NCBI GenBank assembly: GCA_025677815.1 | Contig: JAIXMP010000017.1 | Span: forward strand, 186,001-250,000 | Direction of reading: 5' to 3' | DNA length: 64,000 nucleotides | Origin: Phascolomyces articulosus | Lineage: Eukaryota; Mucoromycota; Mucoromycetes; Mucorales; Lichtheimiaceae | Made by a program: the position numbers and the translations under genes | Shown here: positions 39,401 through 51,043 of the stretch, one piece after another | How the letters are laid out: each line of letters opens with the position of its first letter | How positions within the stretch are numbered: the stretch's first letter is position 1 | The notes under the pieces: model-generated | Database searches by the model: none | What the model saw: only the letters and a program-made list of their open reading frames with translations | Told to the model about the DNA's origin: nothing

Positions 39401-39706
39401 AGGTCGATTAAGTATAGGGGATAATGAATTCGGTGATTGTGGTTGTGATTGCAGTTGTTGATCGGATACTGAGGTGATTGGCGATGAAGGTTGTCGTTGA
39501 TGTTTTTGTTTCTGTTGTCGATTTTGAGAATGCGTCGATGGCCCCGGCTGATTATCGTTTGCTGCTGTTAAAGTGATCTGTGGAACAGGTTGAGGTGATG
39601 GTGGTTGAGAATGAGGAGAATGATTATTATTGTTACTGCCACCACCTTCAATGTTAGGTGCCGGTGGTGGTAGTTGTGATTTCGGCTCGTCCTCGGGATC
39701 TGGCAT
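30450..39706 (-). CDS. CCH1: Cch1 four-domain calcium channel alpha subunit
   Basis: I trace 25 exons totalling 6933 bases, 2310 residues. The first (39706..38106) encodes a 533-residue Ser/Pro/Gln-rich cytosolic tail; the last is 23 bases (30472..30450). Four homologous six-helix channel domains follow, with P-loop glutamates in the sequences SLELWT (about residue 837), TSETWT (1126), STEGWID (1578) and TGEAWN (1867). The domain III S4 helix is rich in arginine (TVRSLRVLRLIRYF), domain I S4 has LRPLRLLSLFRG, while domain IV S4 is poor. After domain IV lies a degenerate EF-hand loop, DPSGSGYIQKGD, then a helical region and a disordered Ser/Pro tail. Cch1 works with Mid1 in high-affinity calcium entry at the plasma membrane. 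All introns are GT-AG. A 24-base exon encodes the domain II filter. Confidence 0.95.
35517..35540 (-). other. 24-base phase-0 microexon encoding the CCH1 domain II filter
   Basis: This exon encodes LYTSETWT and nothing else, with AG and GT splice sites on both sides and phase 0 at both ends. Upstream (ends ...SYLTLIM) and downstream (starts DFLYNAMY) exons join in frame with or without it. Without it the P-loop of domain II would lose its selectivity-filter glutamate. Confidence 0.85.
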
Positions 39707-42700
39707 ATAAAAAAATATTTAAAGATCAACGAGGAGAGAAAATGAAGGGGGGAAAGGGAAGGAGACAGAGAGGAAAAAAAGTAAAAAAAAAAAAAAAGTA
39801 GAAAGCAAAATGAGGTATAAATGTTATAATGAATATTGCCAGAATCACTTAATAACTAAAACCATGACCTCGTTACTTTTTTAAAAAGATCGATGCCCGA
39901 TATTTTTCTTAATTGAATTCACGATGGGAATTAATATGAGGGGCAAACTCGCTCTGTGAAGAGAGTGTGTGTGATGAGCTATTTATTAGTGACTGTCCCA
40001 AAAAGTAGGCTTTTGTTGCTGAAACAAACTTTATTGTATAGAGAAATATAAGAAAAACCCCTTCAACAAAATTATCTTTCCCTTGCCGATGATGGAATTT
40101 CATCTCAAAAAAACAAATTCCTTTAAGGTAAAATGCCTTGAATAAGGGCTCTTCTTGATCAATAAAGGCTTTAATATTTGATCCAAAAGGTACAAGTTTA
40201 GTAGTATATAAGGTTCCGCCACGTGCAACATGCATGTTTTAGTTTACCGATATACCCTACTTATTTCATTTTTACATGTACACGAATCCTTATTCTAAAT
40301 TCTTACAGGTTCAATCTTTTGCTCCTGAATAAGTAGTACCAGTTTCTTAACAAGATGTTTTAAGATTTTTGTTCATATTCTTTCTGAAAGGTATAGTTGT
40401 TGTTCACAATCTTCAAAAAAAAAGGAAAGAACTGTTTGCCAAGACCATTGTTATTATTATTCTTCATGGCGTTGTTTTGTTTGGGATCAAGCACGGGGTC
40501 AAAGCATAACGCCAACAACATTGGAATCAACAAGTAATTGATGTACATATTATAAAAAACGAAACAATTTTTACCCCTAAAAAAATCCATCTCAACACAG
40601 ACAATTATCGATTTTTGCGTTTAAACGGTCATCTAATTCTATTTTATATTTGGTGTACCAACGACTTTATTAATAAAAATTACAAGTATTGAGTGCGCGC
40701 CTTTTTTTTTTTATAATAATGGTAATAACATAGAAGACTTATGGTAAGACCAGTGAATGCTGCATTGGCGATCACTATGATGACGATCTATTGTTTTATT
40801 TAATCTTGTAAGTTTACAGCAAGTGGGTAACAATGAAAAAAGGCCCTTACAACAGACATCTTCACCTTTCTAATGTAATATAATTCATTGACGCTTAACA
40901 TGATTTAGGATTATCATTAAATATGGAAGAATTATAAGACTTTAAAAGTAAAAAAAGGAACTTGCTTAATTTTCCATGCTAAAACGGCTATTTTTTCTTA
41001 TTTTGGCTTTTCTCGACCTTCGAAATTTATATCTCAAGTTGCACATGACCCAAAAAAACCTCTTTTCCAAATAAATCACTATTTCGAGAAAGAACAATCA
41101 GAAGAAGAACAAGCTAGACGCCCTGAAATATTTATCCTACTGCACTTTATATTCATTTAATATATTTCCATCTCATCACCATCAATTATTATAATAACAC
41201 TTTTTGTTCATTACTACCATTAATAAGAATAGTGTATTTTTAATTGATAGGTATAGTATATATAATAGTAACTGTTGGTATTCTTGCTGAATAGAAATAT
41301 TAAATATTTACTCTTTAATTATTAATATCACATAATTAGTGATTGGATAATTATTTGTTTATTTATTTATTTATGACCCTTGTTGTTTTATTTGTTACAA
41401 AAAATCGAGAGTTTCCGGGAAATGTTGGTAAATTATAGTTCGACATATTTTCATACTATGCATATTAATTCTTACATTTAGTAACTGCCTGGTGAAAACT
41501 TCCGTATAGCTAACCTAACTACAGCATATGATCTTGTTCTGTTAACTGATGTATTTATATCATAGTAATAATGTTTTTTTCCCCAGCGTTAAGATATTTA
41601 TTTAATTTAATAGACAATTTATTGCCCCACAATAATGGGTGGTTATGTAGTGAAATAAAATAAAAATACAAAAGATATCATATCTACTATGAAATAAAAG
41701 TATAAAGAGAGCAGAATAAAAAGGGGGAACGGAAACTATATTATATTATATTGATAAGATGGTTAGTTGCCTTCATTCTCTGCTCTATATTCAGCATAAG
41801 GGATTTTCAAAATTCAAGAGAAAAAAGAACTGGATACCACACTTTACAAACATCCTATATTGTATATGTTTTAGAATTGATTCGAATCTCTCTTGACTCA
41901 AATTCACTTTCATTTAAAAGTTGGTATGTAAAGGTTTAATTAATAGAGCTTGGTAGACTTTAACATTGGTAGCCAAAATAAGCTTCCTCTACGCAAATCT
42001 ATAAAATCTGACGGATCGATTGTATGTTGCCCTTCAATTTTCCAAACTTACGATTACTTTATTTTGTACGCCTGTATTAACTCCATTATAACACGCCTTA
42101 CATATGATTGTTATCCTTGCGCGGAGATAATTTATCTGATTCAAGTCAATGGTTGATTAAAACCATTGTGAATATGCTGTGTTGGCACAGACTCAGCATT
42201 TGCGGTAGGTATGACGTAAAGAATCAAGGTTCACAAGTTATTTTTCATGATCCAGTTTCTAGAGGAAAAACGAATGCGTCTACATTGGAGGACATTCGAT
42301 TTCTGTTGCCTAGCTATAATATGAATGGCATCATTCTCGAAATACTACAACATCATATCATTTCTTGTATAAACATTTGCTGAAATTTTCTTGGATCAAA
42401 TTCATAACCATGTCATTTTTATAAATGCATAGCTTAAAATTGATTGGCATGTATCAATTTCAAGATTTCAAGAATGACAGCTCGATTTCACCAGGGCAGC
42501 TAATTAGGATATTTGTCCCATTTTCAAAATGATGGTATATTTTTGTTTTGTATGCAAATTTTACACTTCTAACGCTGTAACCCATACTTTTGCCCATTTT
42601 TCCAATTTCCCAAAAAAAAAAAAAATAACCATTTTTTATTATTCTTCAACAAAGTTGTAGAGAATTACCCTGCAATCACAATGATACCAATGATACCACC

Positions 42701-43778
42701 ATTATTCAATGTTTTTTCTGCTAGAAACAAGTTTTAATGGAATATTGAAAACATAGAAACAATATATGTTATGGTCAAAGTAGGGCCAGAGGTAACTGAC
42801 CAAATCTTTTTAGAAATTACTTGTTACCTCTTAAGCAGGGTTATCGGTAACAGACTGAGAAATTATTTGTTACCTCTTAAGCAGCGTTAGAGGTAACAAT
42901 TTTTGTTTTTGTTACCTTGGAAGCACTGTTAGAGGTAACAAGTCTCACAATGTCCAGTAATTTGACCGAAGTTGGTAAGTTTATGGTAGAATTGTGGATT
43001 GTGTTCTCTTATAGTTTCTTATAGTTTCAGTCTTTTTTCTCTCTTTTATAACATCACATACCCCCCCCAAAAAAAACTTTTTAATTCCAATTTATATTTG
43101 ACTTGAAAGATGATCTCTTTGCTATGGACGATATGGCCTTCCCGTGGCAGTCTCTGAACAACGTGTCTTTCTTTTTTTGTAATGAATTTCACAGTCGACT
43201 GGTTTCGTATTTTTGACTTTATAATTTTCGATAAAGTTTTATTATTTAATATTCTATTTCATTTTGATTGTATGTATTTATAATAGAAATATGACATTTT
43301 CTTTTGCCGAGATTATTGAAAGTATACAAACAAATTGTAATTCATTGAATGTTAAAGGTCAATGTTGGTTAATTAATATCAAGAATGATATCTCAAACAA
43401 AAAAGTATTCCAGCATCACCTGCAACAACAGTGCCTTTTCAATTATTGATAAAAAAAAAGCAACTATGTTTTATATAGTTATACTATAACAACTAATAAA
43501 AGTTTATTTTTTATTTTATATCAAGAAGTGAAATTCAAATTATTATAAAGAGCCTTTTGTTTATTATATATATACTACAATGTTGTTTCTTTTTATTTTA
43601 AGAGAGTTGAAAAAAAGAGAGCGGGAGAGTAGGGGGGCAACTATGGTAAAATTTCAAATGAAATATATACCATTAATAAAAAAATACAATAATAGATGAT
43701 TAAACGGAAAAAAGAAGAAAAGTGACTTTTTAAAATGTATCGGTTTTTTTTATCATATGTTGATGTTATTATTATAAT
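39707..43778. other. Gene-poor region upstream of CCH1
   Basis: About 4 kb with the CCH1 promoter and no supported gene. A frame at 39909..40235 (minus) reads through sequence that may be an old transposon end. A frame at 42108..42383 has fairly protein-like composition but no recognised domain. A cluster of tandem palindromes lies at about 42811..42941. Confidence 0.55.
42811..42941. repeat. Three tandem palindromic repeat units
   Basis: Units at about 42811..42852, 42858..42899 and 42904..42941 each read as an inverted repeat built on TTGTTACCTCT ... AGAGGTAACAA around a centre containing AAGCAG or AAGCAC. The first two also share AGAAATTA and GAAATTA leads. A further half-site, AGAGGTAAC, is at 42788. 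Unit two is a near-perfect palindrome; units one and three have diverged in one arm. Confidence 0.75.
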
Positions 43779-45057
43779 TTATTGCTTTTGCTTTTGTTCA
43801 GCTTTGGCAAGATCAGATGCATGCTTGGATTTGCCGTTAACATCATAATAAGGCTTTTCAGCTTGAGGAGTAACACGGAAACCATGACGGCTACCAACAT
43901 CAAGATAATCAAAGATAGCATTGTGAGAAGTAACTCTGTTATCCCAAACAGCTACAGAGTCTTCTTCCCACTTGAAGCGAACTTGGAAGTCGTGGCCAGT
44001 TTCGATATGGTTGAAAAGGAAACCAAGGACAGCATCCGATTCACGCTTGCTCAAACCAACAATACGCTTAGTGAAACCAGGTTGAACATATAAGGCCTTC
44101 CATCCAGTCACAGGGTGAACACGAACAACAGGATGAGTAGTTTCCCAATGTTGACGACGAATGGCATGACCAGCTTTGTTGGCTTCATCTACTTGCATTT
44201 GACCGGTGTGAACAGCTTCTAATCCTTCAACAAACTTTTGGAAAGCAGGAGAAAGGCGATCGTATGCAGAATAACCACTCGACCACATGGTATCACCACC
44301 AGATTCACCAGGAAGTAAATCAATCTTGAGTATAGTCAATCCTGGGGGTTGCTTTTCGTAAGAAACATCACTGTGCCAGCCTATTTATATATTATTAGTA
44401 AGTCACTTTCCTCTTCATATACTATCTTGATAAATAAATAGTTAAAAAAAGAAAAAGCTACATAGACACATACCATCACCTGCACTTCGATAGTTAAAGT
44501 AATGCTTGGGAGTTTGTGTATCGAAGTAGACAACATGAATAGGAGGAAGTTCAGGAGGATGACCAAATGTGTTGTGGATATGTAAAGGACCATAATGCTT
44601 TCCAAGGTCAATAGCTTCATGAACATTAATGTCTTGCTTACGGAAAAAGACAACACCACGTTCAGCAACCAAAAGAGCCAAATCATCCTTTTGCTTTTCG
44701 GTAAGCTTGTTCAATTGCAAACCATGGACTTCGGTACCAATTTGAGGGGTCAAGTCAAAGATCTTTTCAGCATTATCGAACAAAGAAGACTTCTTGGGGT
44801 CAGCTTTGAGACCTGGGTCCTTATGTTCGAAATCTTCAATTTCTGGATACTAAATATATTCAATAAATAATTACTATTAACAAAAACAACAAATAAAAAA
44901 AGACAAGTGTATATAAACAAACAATGCTAAAATGTATTGGTAATATATTTACAGTAGTTTCAGGATAGACAAGGTAGCGACCTTTTTCACGAGCAAGTTG
45001 CTTCAAGTCAATCTTTTCGATTTCTTGGGCGAGAGCTTCAGCGTTGGGAGGAGCCAT
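43779..45057 (-). CDS. TauD/TfdA-type alpha-ketoglutarate-dependent dioxygenase
   Basis: Three exons (45057..44953, 44849..44474, 44380..43779) encode 360 residues, normal for fungal sulfonate/taurine dioxygenases such as yeast Jlp1. These non-haem iron enzymes couple decarboxylation of 2-oxoglutarate to hydroxylation of a sulfonate or related substrate, releasing sulfite. The iron ligands appear as WHSDVS (His163, Asp165) and a distal His in VTSHNAIFDY; RHGFRVT supplies the arginine for 2-oxoglutarate. GTEVHGLQL and ERGVVFFRKQ near the N-terminal part are also typical. The active-site set is complete. Substrate is uncertain: related enzymes act on taurine, alkylsulfonates, alkylsulfates or herbicide-type acids. 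A TATA element sits about 80 bases upstream. Confidence 0.92.
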
Positions 45058-45851
45058 ATTATTGTTGTTGTTTTGTAGTTAAAATAAAGTAGAAGTATTC
45101 AATAACTAAAATCCAAGGAATAGTAGAAAACGTGTCTTTATATATATACGCAAGTACGCGCAAGTGTTCGCGATTTTGCGAAAGTAGAGTCAGCAATGGC
45201 GTAATCGGTGTTTCTCACTCACACACAATAATTTACATTAAGTATTTTGCTATAACATACATATAAGGTGAAATCAAGATAATGCTATAGTGTCGAAAGG
45301 GAAAAAAATAACGCAAGAAGGCTTATAGTTATCCTTCCTTTTTCTTGATTATCAAGAATGGCGTAATATGTTTCAGCAAGTCGCAAGATTTCGAGTGAAC
45401 TATCTGATGCTTATAATACGTTATTTTTTATTTATTTATGGACACATGTTGTTGATTTTTCTATAATGGTGGCATATAGTAATCCTCTTAGAATTTTGTG
45501 TTGGGTCTATAGGCACTGTACTCCTCCTCGTGCTCATGAGAACAGAATGGCGCAACAAGACACGTTAATGATGAAAATTTTCTTTAAGTTCTATGTGTAC
45601 GTAAAAATGTGTGTGAAAATTAAGAATATGATCACTTTTGATATATAGTAGCGTGTACCATGATTAAAATAAAATACTAATGGAAATCATTATTGTTGTA
45701 TAAAATTGATATATAAAAAACCATATTTATTTGTTTATTTCAACGGAATGATGATGCTCATATATATATATATTAAAATGTAAAAGTGAAATTGAATAGG
45801 TTCTTGACTTGTATTATAATTAGCTTGAACAATTTGATAGTATTATTATTT
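45058..45851. other. Intergenic region between dioxygenase and polygalacturonase 1
   Basis: Contains the dioxygenase promoter and the 3' end of the polygalacturonase gene. A frame at 45466..45648 has no domain. Nothing else seen. Confidence 0.6.
45136..45145 (-). promoter_or_regulatory. TATA element of the TauD-type gene
   Basis: Read on the minus strand, TATATATAAA lies about 80 bases before the ATG at 45057, a typical distance in this window. Confidence 0.55.
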
Positions 45852-47707
45852 TTACCAAGAGACGATGGGGCCAGAGGTAATCTTGCAGGGAATACCTAAA
45901 TCGTCTGTATCCTTAATGTTGTTGCACACATAAGTAGCCTCTCCATCAGGTGGAGTTACAACAATATCTTCAGCATACAATTCTGTACAAGGAGCATCGT
46001 TTGGACAATCGAAAATTACAACATTGTTTCCATAGCTACCCGTGGTGGTACCTTTGAAACCACTAAATTTAACATTGCTCACTTCAATCAAGGAAGATCC
46101 AGGATAATCTTTACAACCACCATCTTCGGTATAATCTTCAGGGTTGCAAGGATAATGGGAGTGAATCCATATAGGCAAACGAACGTTTTTGACTATAAAA
46201 AAATAATAAATGTCCACAAATAATAAAATTAGATTTGTTGATGTGATGATTGGTGGTGAAAAGTTTATTATCGTTTTCTCGGGGAAAAGATTACACCCTT
46301 TTTTTTCTTTATCATTCCAAGAAAGAATAATCTAAAGAAGAATCGGGGGAAGATCTTGTTTTTGAATAGCACAAGATAATATTTACCTGTAAAGTCAGTG
46401 GCAAAAAAGTTTTTTACATATCCCGAGGACCCGGCTGGGTAGAACTATTAAAATAATCATTGAAGCAAGCCAAAAAGGTGGTGAGCATAAAGTGAGAGGT
46501 AATTACGTGCTCTTGTGTTACCTATTATTTTACCTTGATTTGAGCCACTGCCCAACAGTCTTCGCAAGTCATTCGAGTCATGGTAATATCAGAAACAACA
46601 TTGTAATCAGCACCTTTTCCAAGACTTCCAACAGAAAAACCATGACCTCCTTTACAATAAACATCTTCAGCAGTAACAAATGTAGTTCCTATCATGAGTA
46701 GAGTAAAGGTAATTATTTTTAATTATTATGCAAGTTGTAAGAAACACTAATTATGACCAATCCAATACCAAACTCCGCCTGTTATCAGTGCACGCGGGTA
46801 AACTGGATGAACCGGGGAAATTTTGAGTAATCATACCATTCTTGAAAGCTATACAATCATCCTGATTGTAGATATCGACATTACTGAAATATAATTGCGT
46901 GCTATCATGCAAGTCAAAACCATCAGTATTCTTGGGTGGATTCTCTGTTGCACTTTCAGCTGTCAGTGCTAAATCCGTAAAGTTGACGTTCACACAGTTA
47001 CTAAATGTAGCAGTATCAATTTTTTACATTTTATACAATGATTAGTATTATTATTATTATTATTATTCGTAACTCAATATCATTGAGAAGTAAAATTAAA
47101 AAACAAGGTTATTTCATCATTGCCTCTTGATATTTACCGAACATTGAAGAAGTTATTACATGGTTCATCCAACTTGAGATTGCTAATCACTGAATTTTCC
47201 AATTTGATACCCAATAAAGCAAAACGATCATCCAATTCTTTCGAGTCATACCATTCTTGGCCATTACCAACAATATGACCTCCTTTTCCATCCGGGTCAC
47301 CTTGAAATGTAACGCCTTTCCCTTCAAGCCAAATCCAATTGTCTGTACCAGCAGCCTTTTGATCATCCATGGATGTTGGTAATTGAAGGTTACCAATTAA
47401 ATTGATAATGACGTTATTCAACCCATCCACTTTAACAGGTGTTAGTAACTATCATAAATAAAAATAATAAAGGTGGGTTAATAATTGTCGACGCATCCCA
47501 ACACAACATCTTTGTCTTTTTTACCTGGTAATCTCCGGCAGGAATTGTCACTGTACCGGAAGTACCACATTTTTTTAAAGCATCAACTAATTGTGGTGTA
47601 TCATCACCTCCAGAAGGTTTACCCAAAGTACATTCTTCTGCTATAACCACGCCGCTCATGACAAGTGCTGCTAGTGTCGTCAAAGAAAATATTTTGGAAA
47701 GATTCAT
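45852..47707 (-). CDS. Secreted polygalacturonase 1 (GH28), altered RIK motif
   Basis: Six exons (47707..47525, 47448..47138, 47000..46837, 46688..46534, 46444..46387, 46192..45852) encode 403 residues. A signal peptide (MNLSKIFSLTTLAALVMSGV, cleavage near residue 23) precedes the beta-helix. GH28 motifs are in order: NTDGFD, NQDDCIA, GGHGFSVGSLG, and then AQIKFYP where GH28 enzymes normally have RIK. The three catalytic aspartates and the His are kept. Such enzymes hydrolyse pectate outside the cell. Whether this one is endo- or exo-acting cannot be told; the C-terminal cysteines (CNPED, CKDYPG, CPNDAPC) suggest disulfides. It lies in the same orientation as polygalacturonase 2, 1.4 kb away, and the two have diverged considerably. 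Confidence 0.93.
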
Positions 47708-49125
47708 CTTTTTTTGTTGTTGTGGGTGCTTGTTGTGATGAATAAGTTACAAGTCGAGGAAAAGAATGAGAAAGCCTGTATTTATATTTTTTTTTGTTAA
47801 ATTACAATTATTAGTTACATGATGAATGTACGTCAATTTTAACACTTTGCCCACTTTGGTGTACATAATGATGACGATTTAAATAGGTATATAGCACGTA
47901 GATCTTCCAGTAAATTCGGATTATAGGAAGTATTTAAACATTATTACGTAGTATTGCATTATATAGGAAGATCATTCCCAATTTCCCATGTTTTAACGGA
48001 AGTAATAATAATTCAATAATGTACTTTCTTCCACTAATAAATGAATAACATGATATTTATTCCATAATAATTAATGTGGTGGGATTTTAATTATTACAAC
48101 AGAAGATGTGTACTTGATACACCAAAAATATTTTTTTTTGTATTAATACCGTATTTGTAAAGAATTCTCCTAGAATGTCATGTGAAATTGTATAATCAAA
48201 TGAAAATGTACCGGTTTGCGTTTTTGGTTATAGAATTACACTTAAAGGAACATAGAAAAAGTGGAAATGAATATATGGCGACTTACTACATGATACATCT
48301 TATTTTACGTAGCGTAGTAGATCTGTACTATGGCAATATATTTGGCTTATGTGGCACCAATGTAAAAAGTCGTAATAGTTATACTTAAATTCATTTAAGC
48401 ATAATTAATGCGGAGGATAATACTGAAAAAAAAGACAAGAAATCCATGTACCAAATTAAATTAATAAAGTAATGCATTTTTTTTTACTTGAAGTAAAGTA
48501 AAAAAACATGAAAGATAATAACGTTTTTATTTCTATAAAACTATTAGAAATTTCTCCACATCAGAGTAAAATATCCATTTTCCTTGACATGATGAAAAAA
48601 AAACTCCTTATTGAGGAATAATTCAATCAGAAATTCCCCGACCTCAAGTAATCATATAAAAGTTATATTACATGGTAGTAGTCTTGTCATACTATGTGAA
48701 TAAATGATAATAACAGTTGATCATTATTATATAAAGTTTTTTATGACTCAATAATGGATAACATTTTATAGTGTATATAATAATGCATGTAAAATGTTGG
48801 TGGGATGCTTTAGGACAAATAAAAGAAACAAAGGTCTATAATAGTTGAGAACATATTATTACTGATTCCAGCGTAAACTTACTTTTTTATATTGGTAATA
48901 ATAAGCGGATTTACTATCACCATCCATCTAATTGAAGGAACAGCAGCGTTGTCTTTTCTTTGAATATTTAGAGCAACAGTTTTAATTGTTGGAATAATAT
49001 ATACGTAAAAGAATTTTATTATAAGTAAGAAAAAACGAGTAGATAATGATACAATTACATTTTGGAGAAAGAAAAAATATAGAGAAGCTATATATACGTA
49101 TTAAAATAAATCCCAAGATTTTTTT
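47708..49125. other. Spacer between the two polygalacturonase genes
   Basis: AT-rich, with the promoter of polygalacturonase 1 and the 3' region of polygalacturonase 2. The frame at 48182..48388 shows no domain. No gene or remnant of a third pectinase copy is visible. Confidence 0.6.
47779..47786 (-). promoter_or_regulatory. TATA element of polygalacturonase 1
   Basis: TATAAATA on the minus strand lies 72 bases upstream of the start codon. Confidence 0.6.
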
Positions 49126-50944
49126 TTAATCTTCCCATTCATTTGCTGGTGTACAATCAAGTCCAGCAGTTGCATTGTTGGCAAGGTTTTGGCAAAGATA
49201 GACAGGCTTTGACCCATCATAGGGGACCAAATCAACACCATCAAAAGTAAAGTCTTCACAAGGTGCTTCAGCAGAGCAAACAATGTAAGCCATCGCTTGA
49301 CCAGCCTTTTTGCTACCACCGCCGGTAACATTCTTGAACAAGAGATTAGATATCTGAAGTTTAGCGGGATCTGCAAGGCATTCTGCTTCTTCGATATTGA
49401 AATAACACTGATCAATTTGGATAGGATTATCTATTTATGTTTTTCATCATCATTGTTATCATTACCACGGTCAATCATGAAGTAATAGTATGTAAGGATA
49501 TATTCAAAAGTTGTATACTACAAAAATAGCAATTTTTTTATATCTTACCAGAATTAGTGACATGGAAATCAATATAAGATACATTTTTGACATAACCAAG
49601 GGATGAGCGTGGCCACTATAATATACATATATATATATATATAGTTATAAGTATTTTTTCTGTGTTGCTGTAACCACAGATAAATTGATAATAAATTAAT
49701 ATTGAATTTTTACCGTTTTGATACGAGCACCATTTTGGCAATTTTCACAAGTAACATTTTTGACAACCATGTTAGAAACATAGTCTGGTAATTCGGGAAT
49801 GTTTCCAAGAGAGCCCTAAAAAATTAATGCGTTTATCCAAATCATCCATAGGATGAGTACATCATCATCATATGGTACTCATCGTAATAAATGACTTTCA
49901 AATAAGATGAATGTAATTAATACTTACAACAGAGATACCATGGGAACCATTACAATATAAATTCTCAATATGAATATTTGAGGTGTCTAAAATATATTGA
50001 TTGTTTATATATTAATGAGTATGACTGTCGTTCCATAAGACCTATGCTTGATCGAATTTGCTTTCTTTTAAATAAAGTAATCGTACTTGTCTTGATAGCA
50101 ACACAATCATCAGAGTTATTGATATGTGAATTGATAATAGTAATTCCATCCACTTCACTTGTATCCCAACCATCGGTATTGTGGGGCTACAGATAAAATT
50201 TTATCATGTCAATGAATGATGTTTGTTCCTTCCTTCACTATCAAAATGTCTCTTGTTAACATTTTACCTTTTCACCATATTTATTATCAACATCCTCAAT
50301 AAAGATATCTTCAAACTTGACATCTTTTGATCGATGCACATAAAAGTTCCAGTTGGGAGAATTGATCATCTTCATACTACGAACATCCAATTGATTTACC
50401 ATGAATGCCATCATCACTGGTCGATTGCTTGGCAATGGATCCAAATGCCACCATTCTTCACCGGTACCATATATTTGACCACCATTACCAATCACCTTAA
50501 CATTACTGCCTTGAATCGTAAAGAAAGCGCTTACACCTTGTACAGCGCCAGGAACAGGAGGTGTGGTATCATTATATGCCCTAGAGTAGTATATTATTGT
50601 CTTGTTGTTAGTATATTCATTTATTCTCCAATGTTTATTTCCAAACAAACAACAAACAAAAAAAGTTAAACTTACATATTAAAGGGGTACGTCAAACTAC
50701 CATCAAAGACAATTTCAACATTGTTGAGTTCTGGAGTGACAATCACATCACCCAAGGTATATTCATGATTTTTTAAAAATACAACACGACCATTGCTTTT
50801 ACATTTTTCAAAAGCATCCATAATAGCTGGAGAATCATCCTTTCCATTGTGCTTGACTGGACATGTTCGAAGAGCAGATACTGCTTGTTGACCAGCAAGT
50901 AAGAGCACTGTCGTCAAAGTTGATATTGTCGAAAATCCTTTCAT
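49126..50944 (-). CDS. Secreted polygalacturonase 2 (GH28)
   Basis: Seven exons (50944..50676, 50580..50268, 50186..50087, 49986..49928, 49815..49714, 49615..49549, 49430..49126) encode 404 residues. The signal peptide runs to about residue 24 (MKGFSTISTLTTVLLLAGQQ). All four GH28 signatures are intact: PHNTDGWDT, NSDDCVAI, GSHGISVGSLG and ARIKTWP. The product should hydrolyse polygalacturonan outside the cell. Gene structure differs from polygalacturonase 1 in intron number (six against five), although both have an intron close to the NTDG segment. The SHGISVGSLG segment is split after SHGISV by an intron. A TATA element is about 92 bases upstream of the ATG. Confidence 0.94.
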
Positions 50945-51035
50945 TCTTTTTTTTTTTTTTTGGTAAAAAAAAAATACAAAAATACAAGTGGGGAAGGGCA
51001 GGAAGATGTCCCTTCATTTTATTTTACGTATGTCC

Positions 51036-51043
51036 TTTATATA
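51036..51043 (-). promoter_or_regulatory. TATA element of polygalacturonase 2
   Basis: TATATAAA on the minus strand precedes the start codon by roughly 92 bases. Confidence 0.6.

Noticed and set aside
40360..40590. A 76-codon minus-strand frame with a hydrophobic segment as a secreted peptide
   Set aside because: The hydrophobic part is not at the N-terminus, the remainder is an Asn run, and there is no TATA element or family match.
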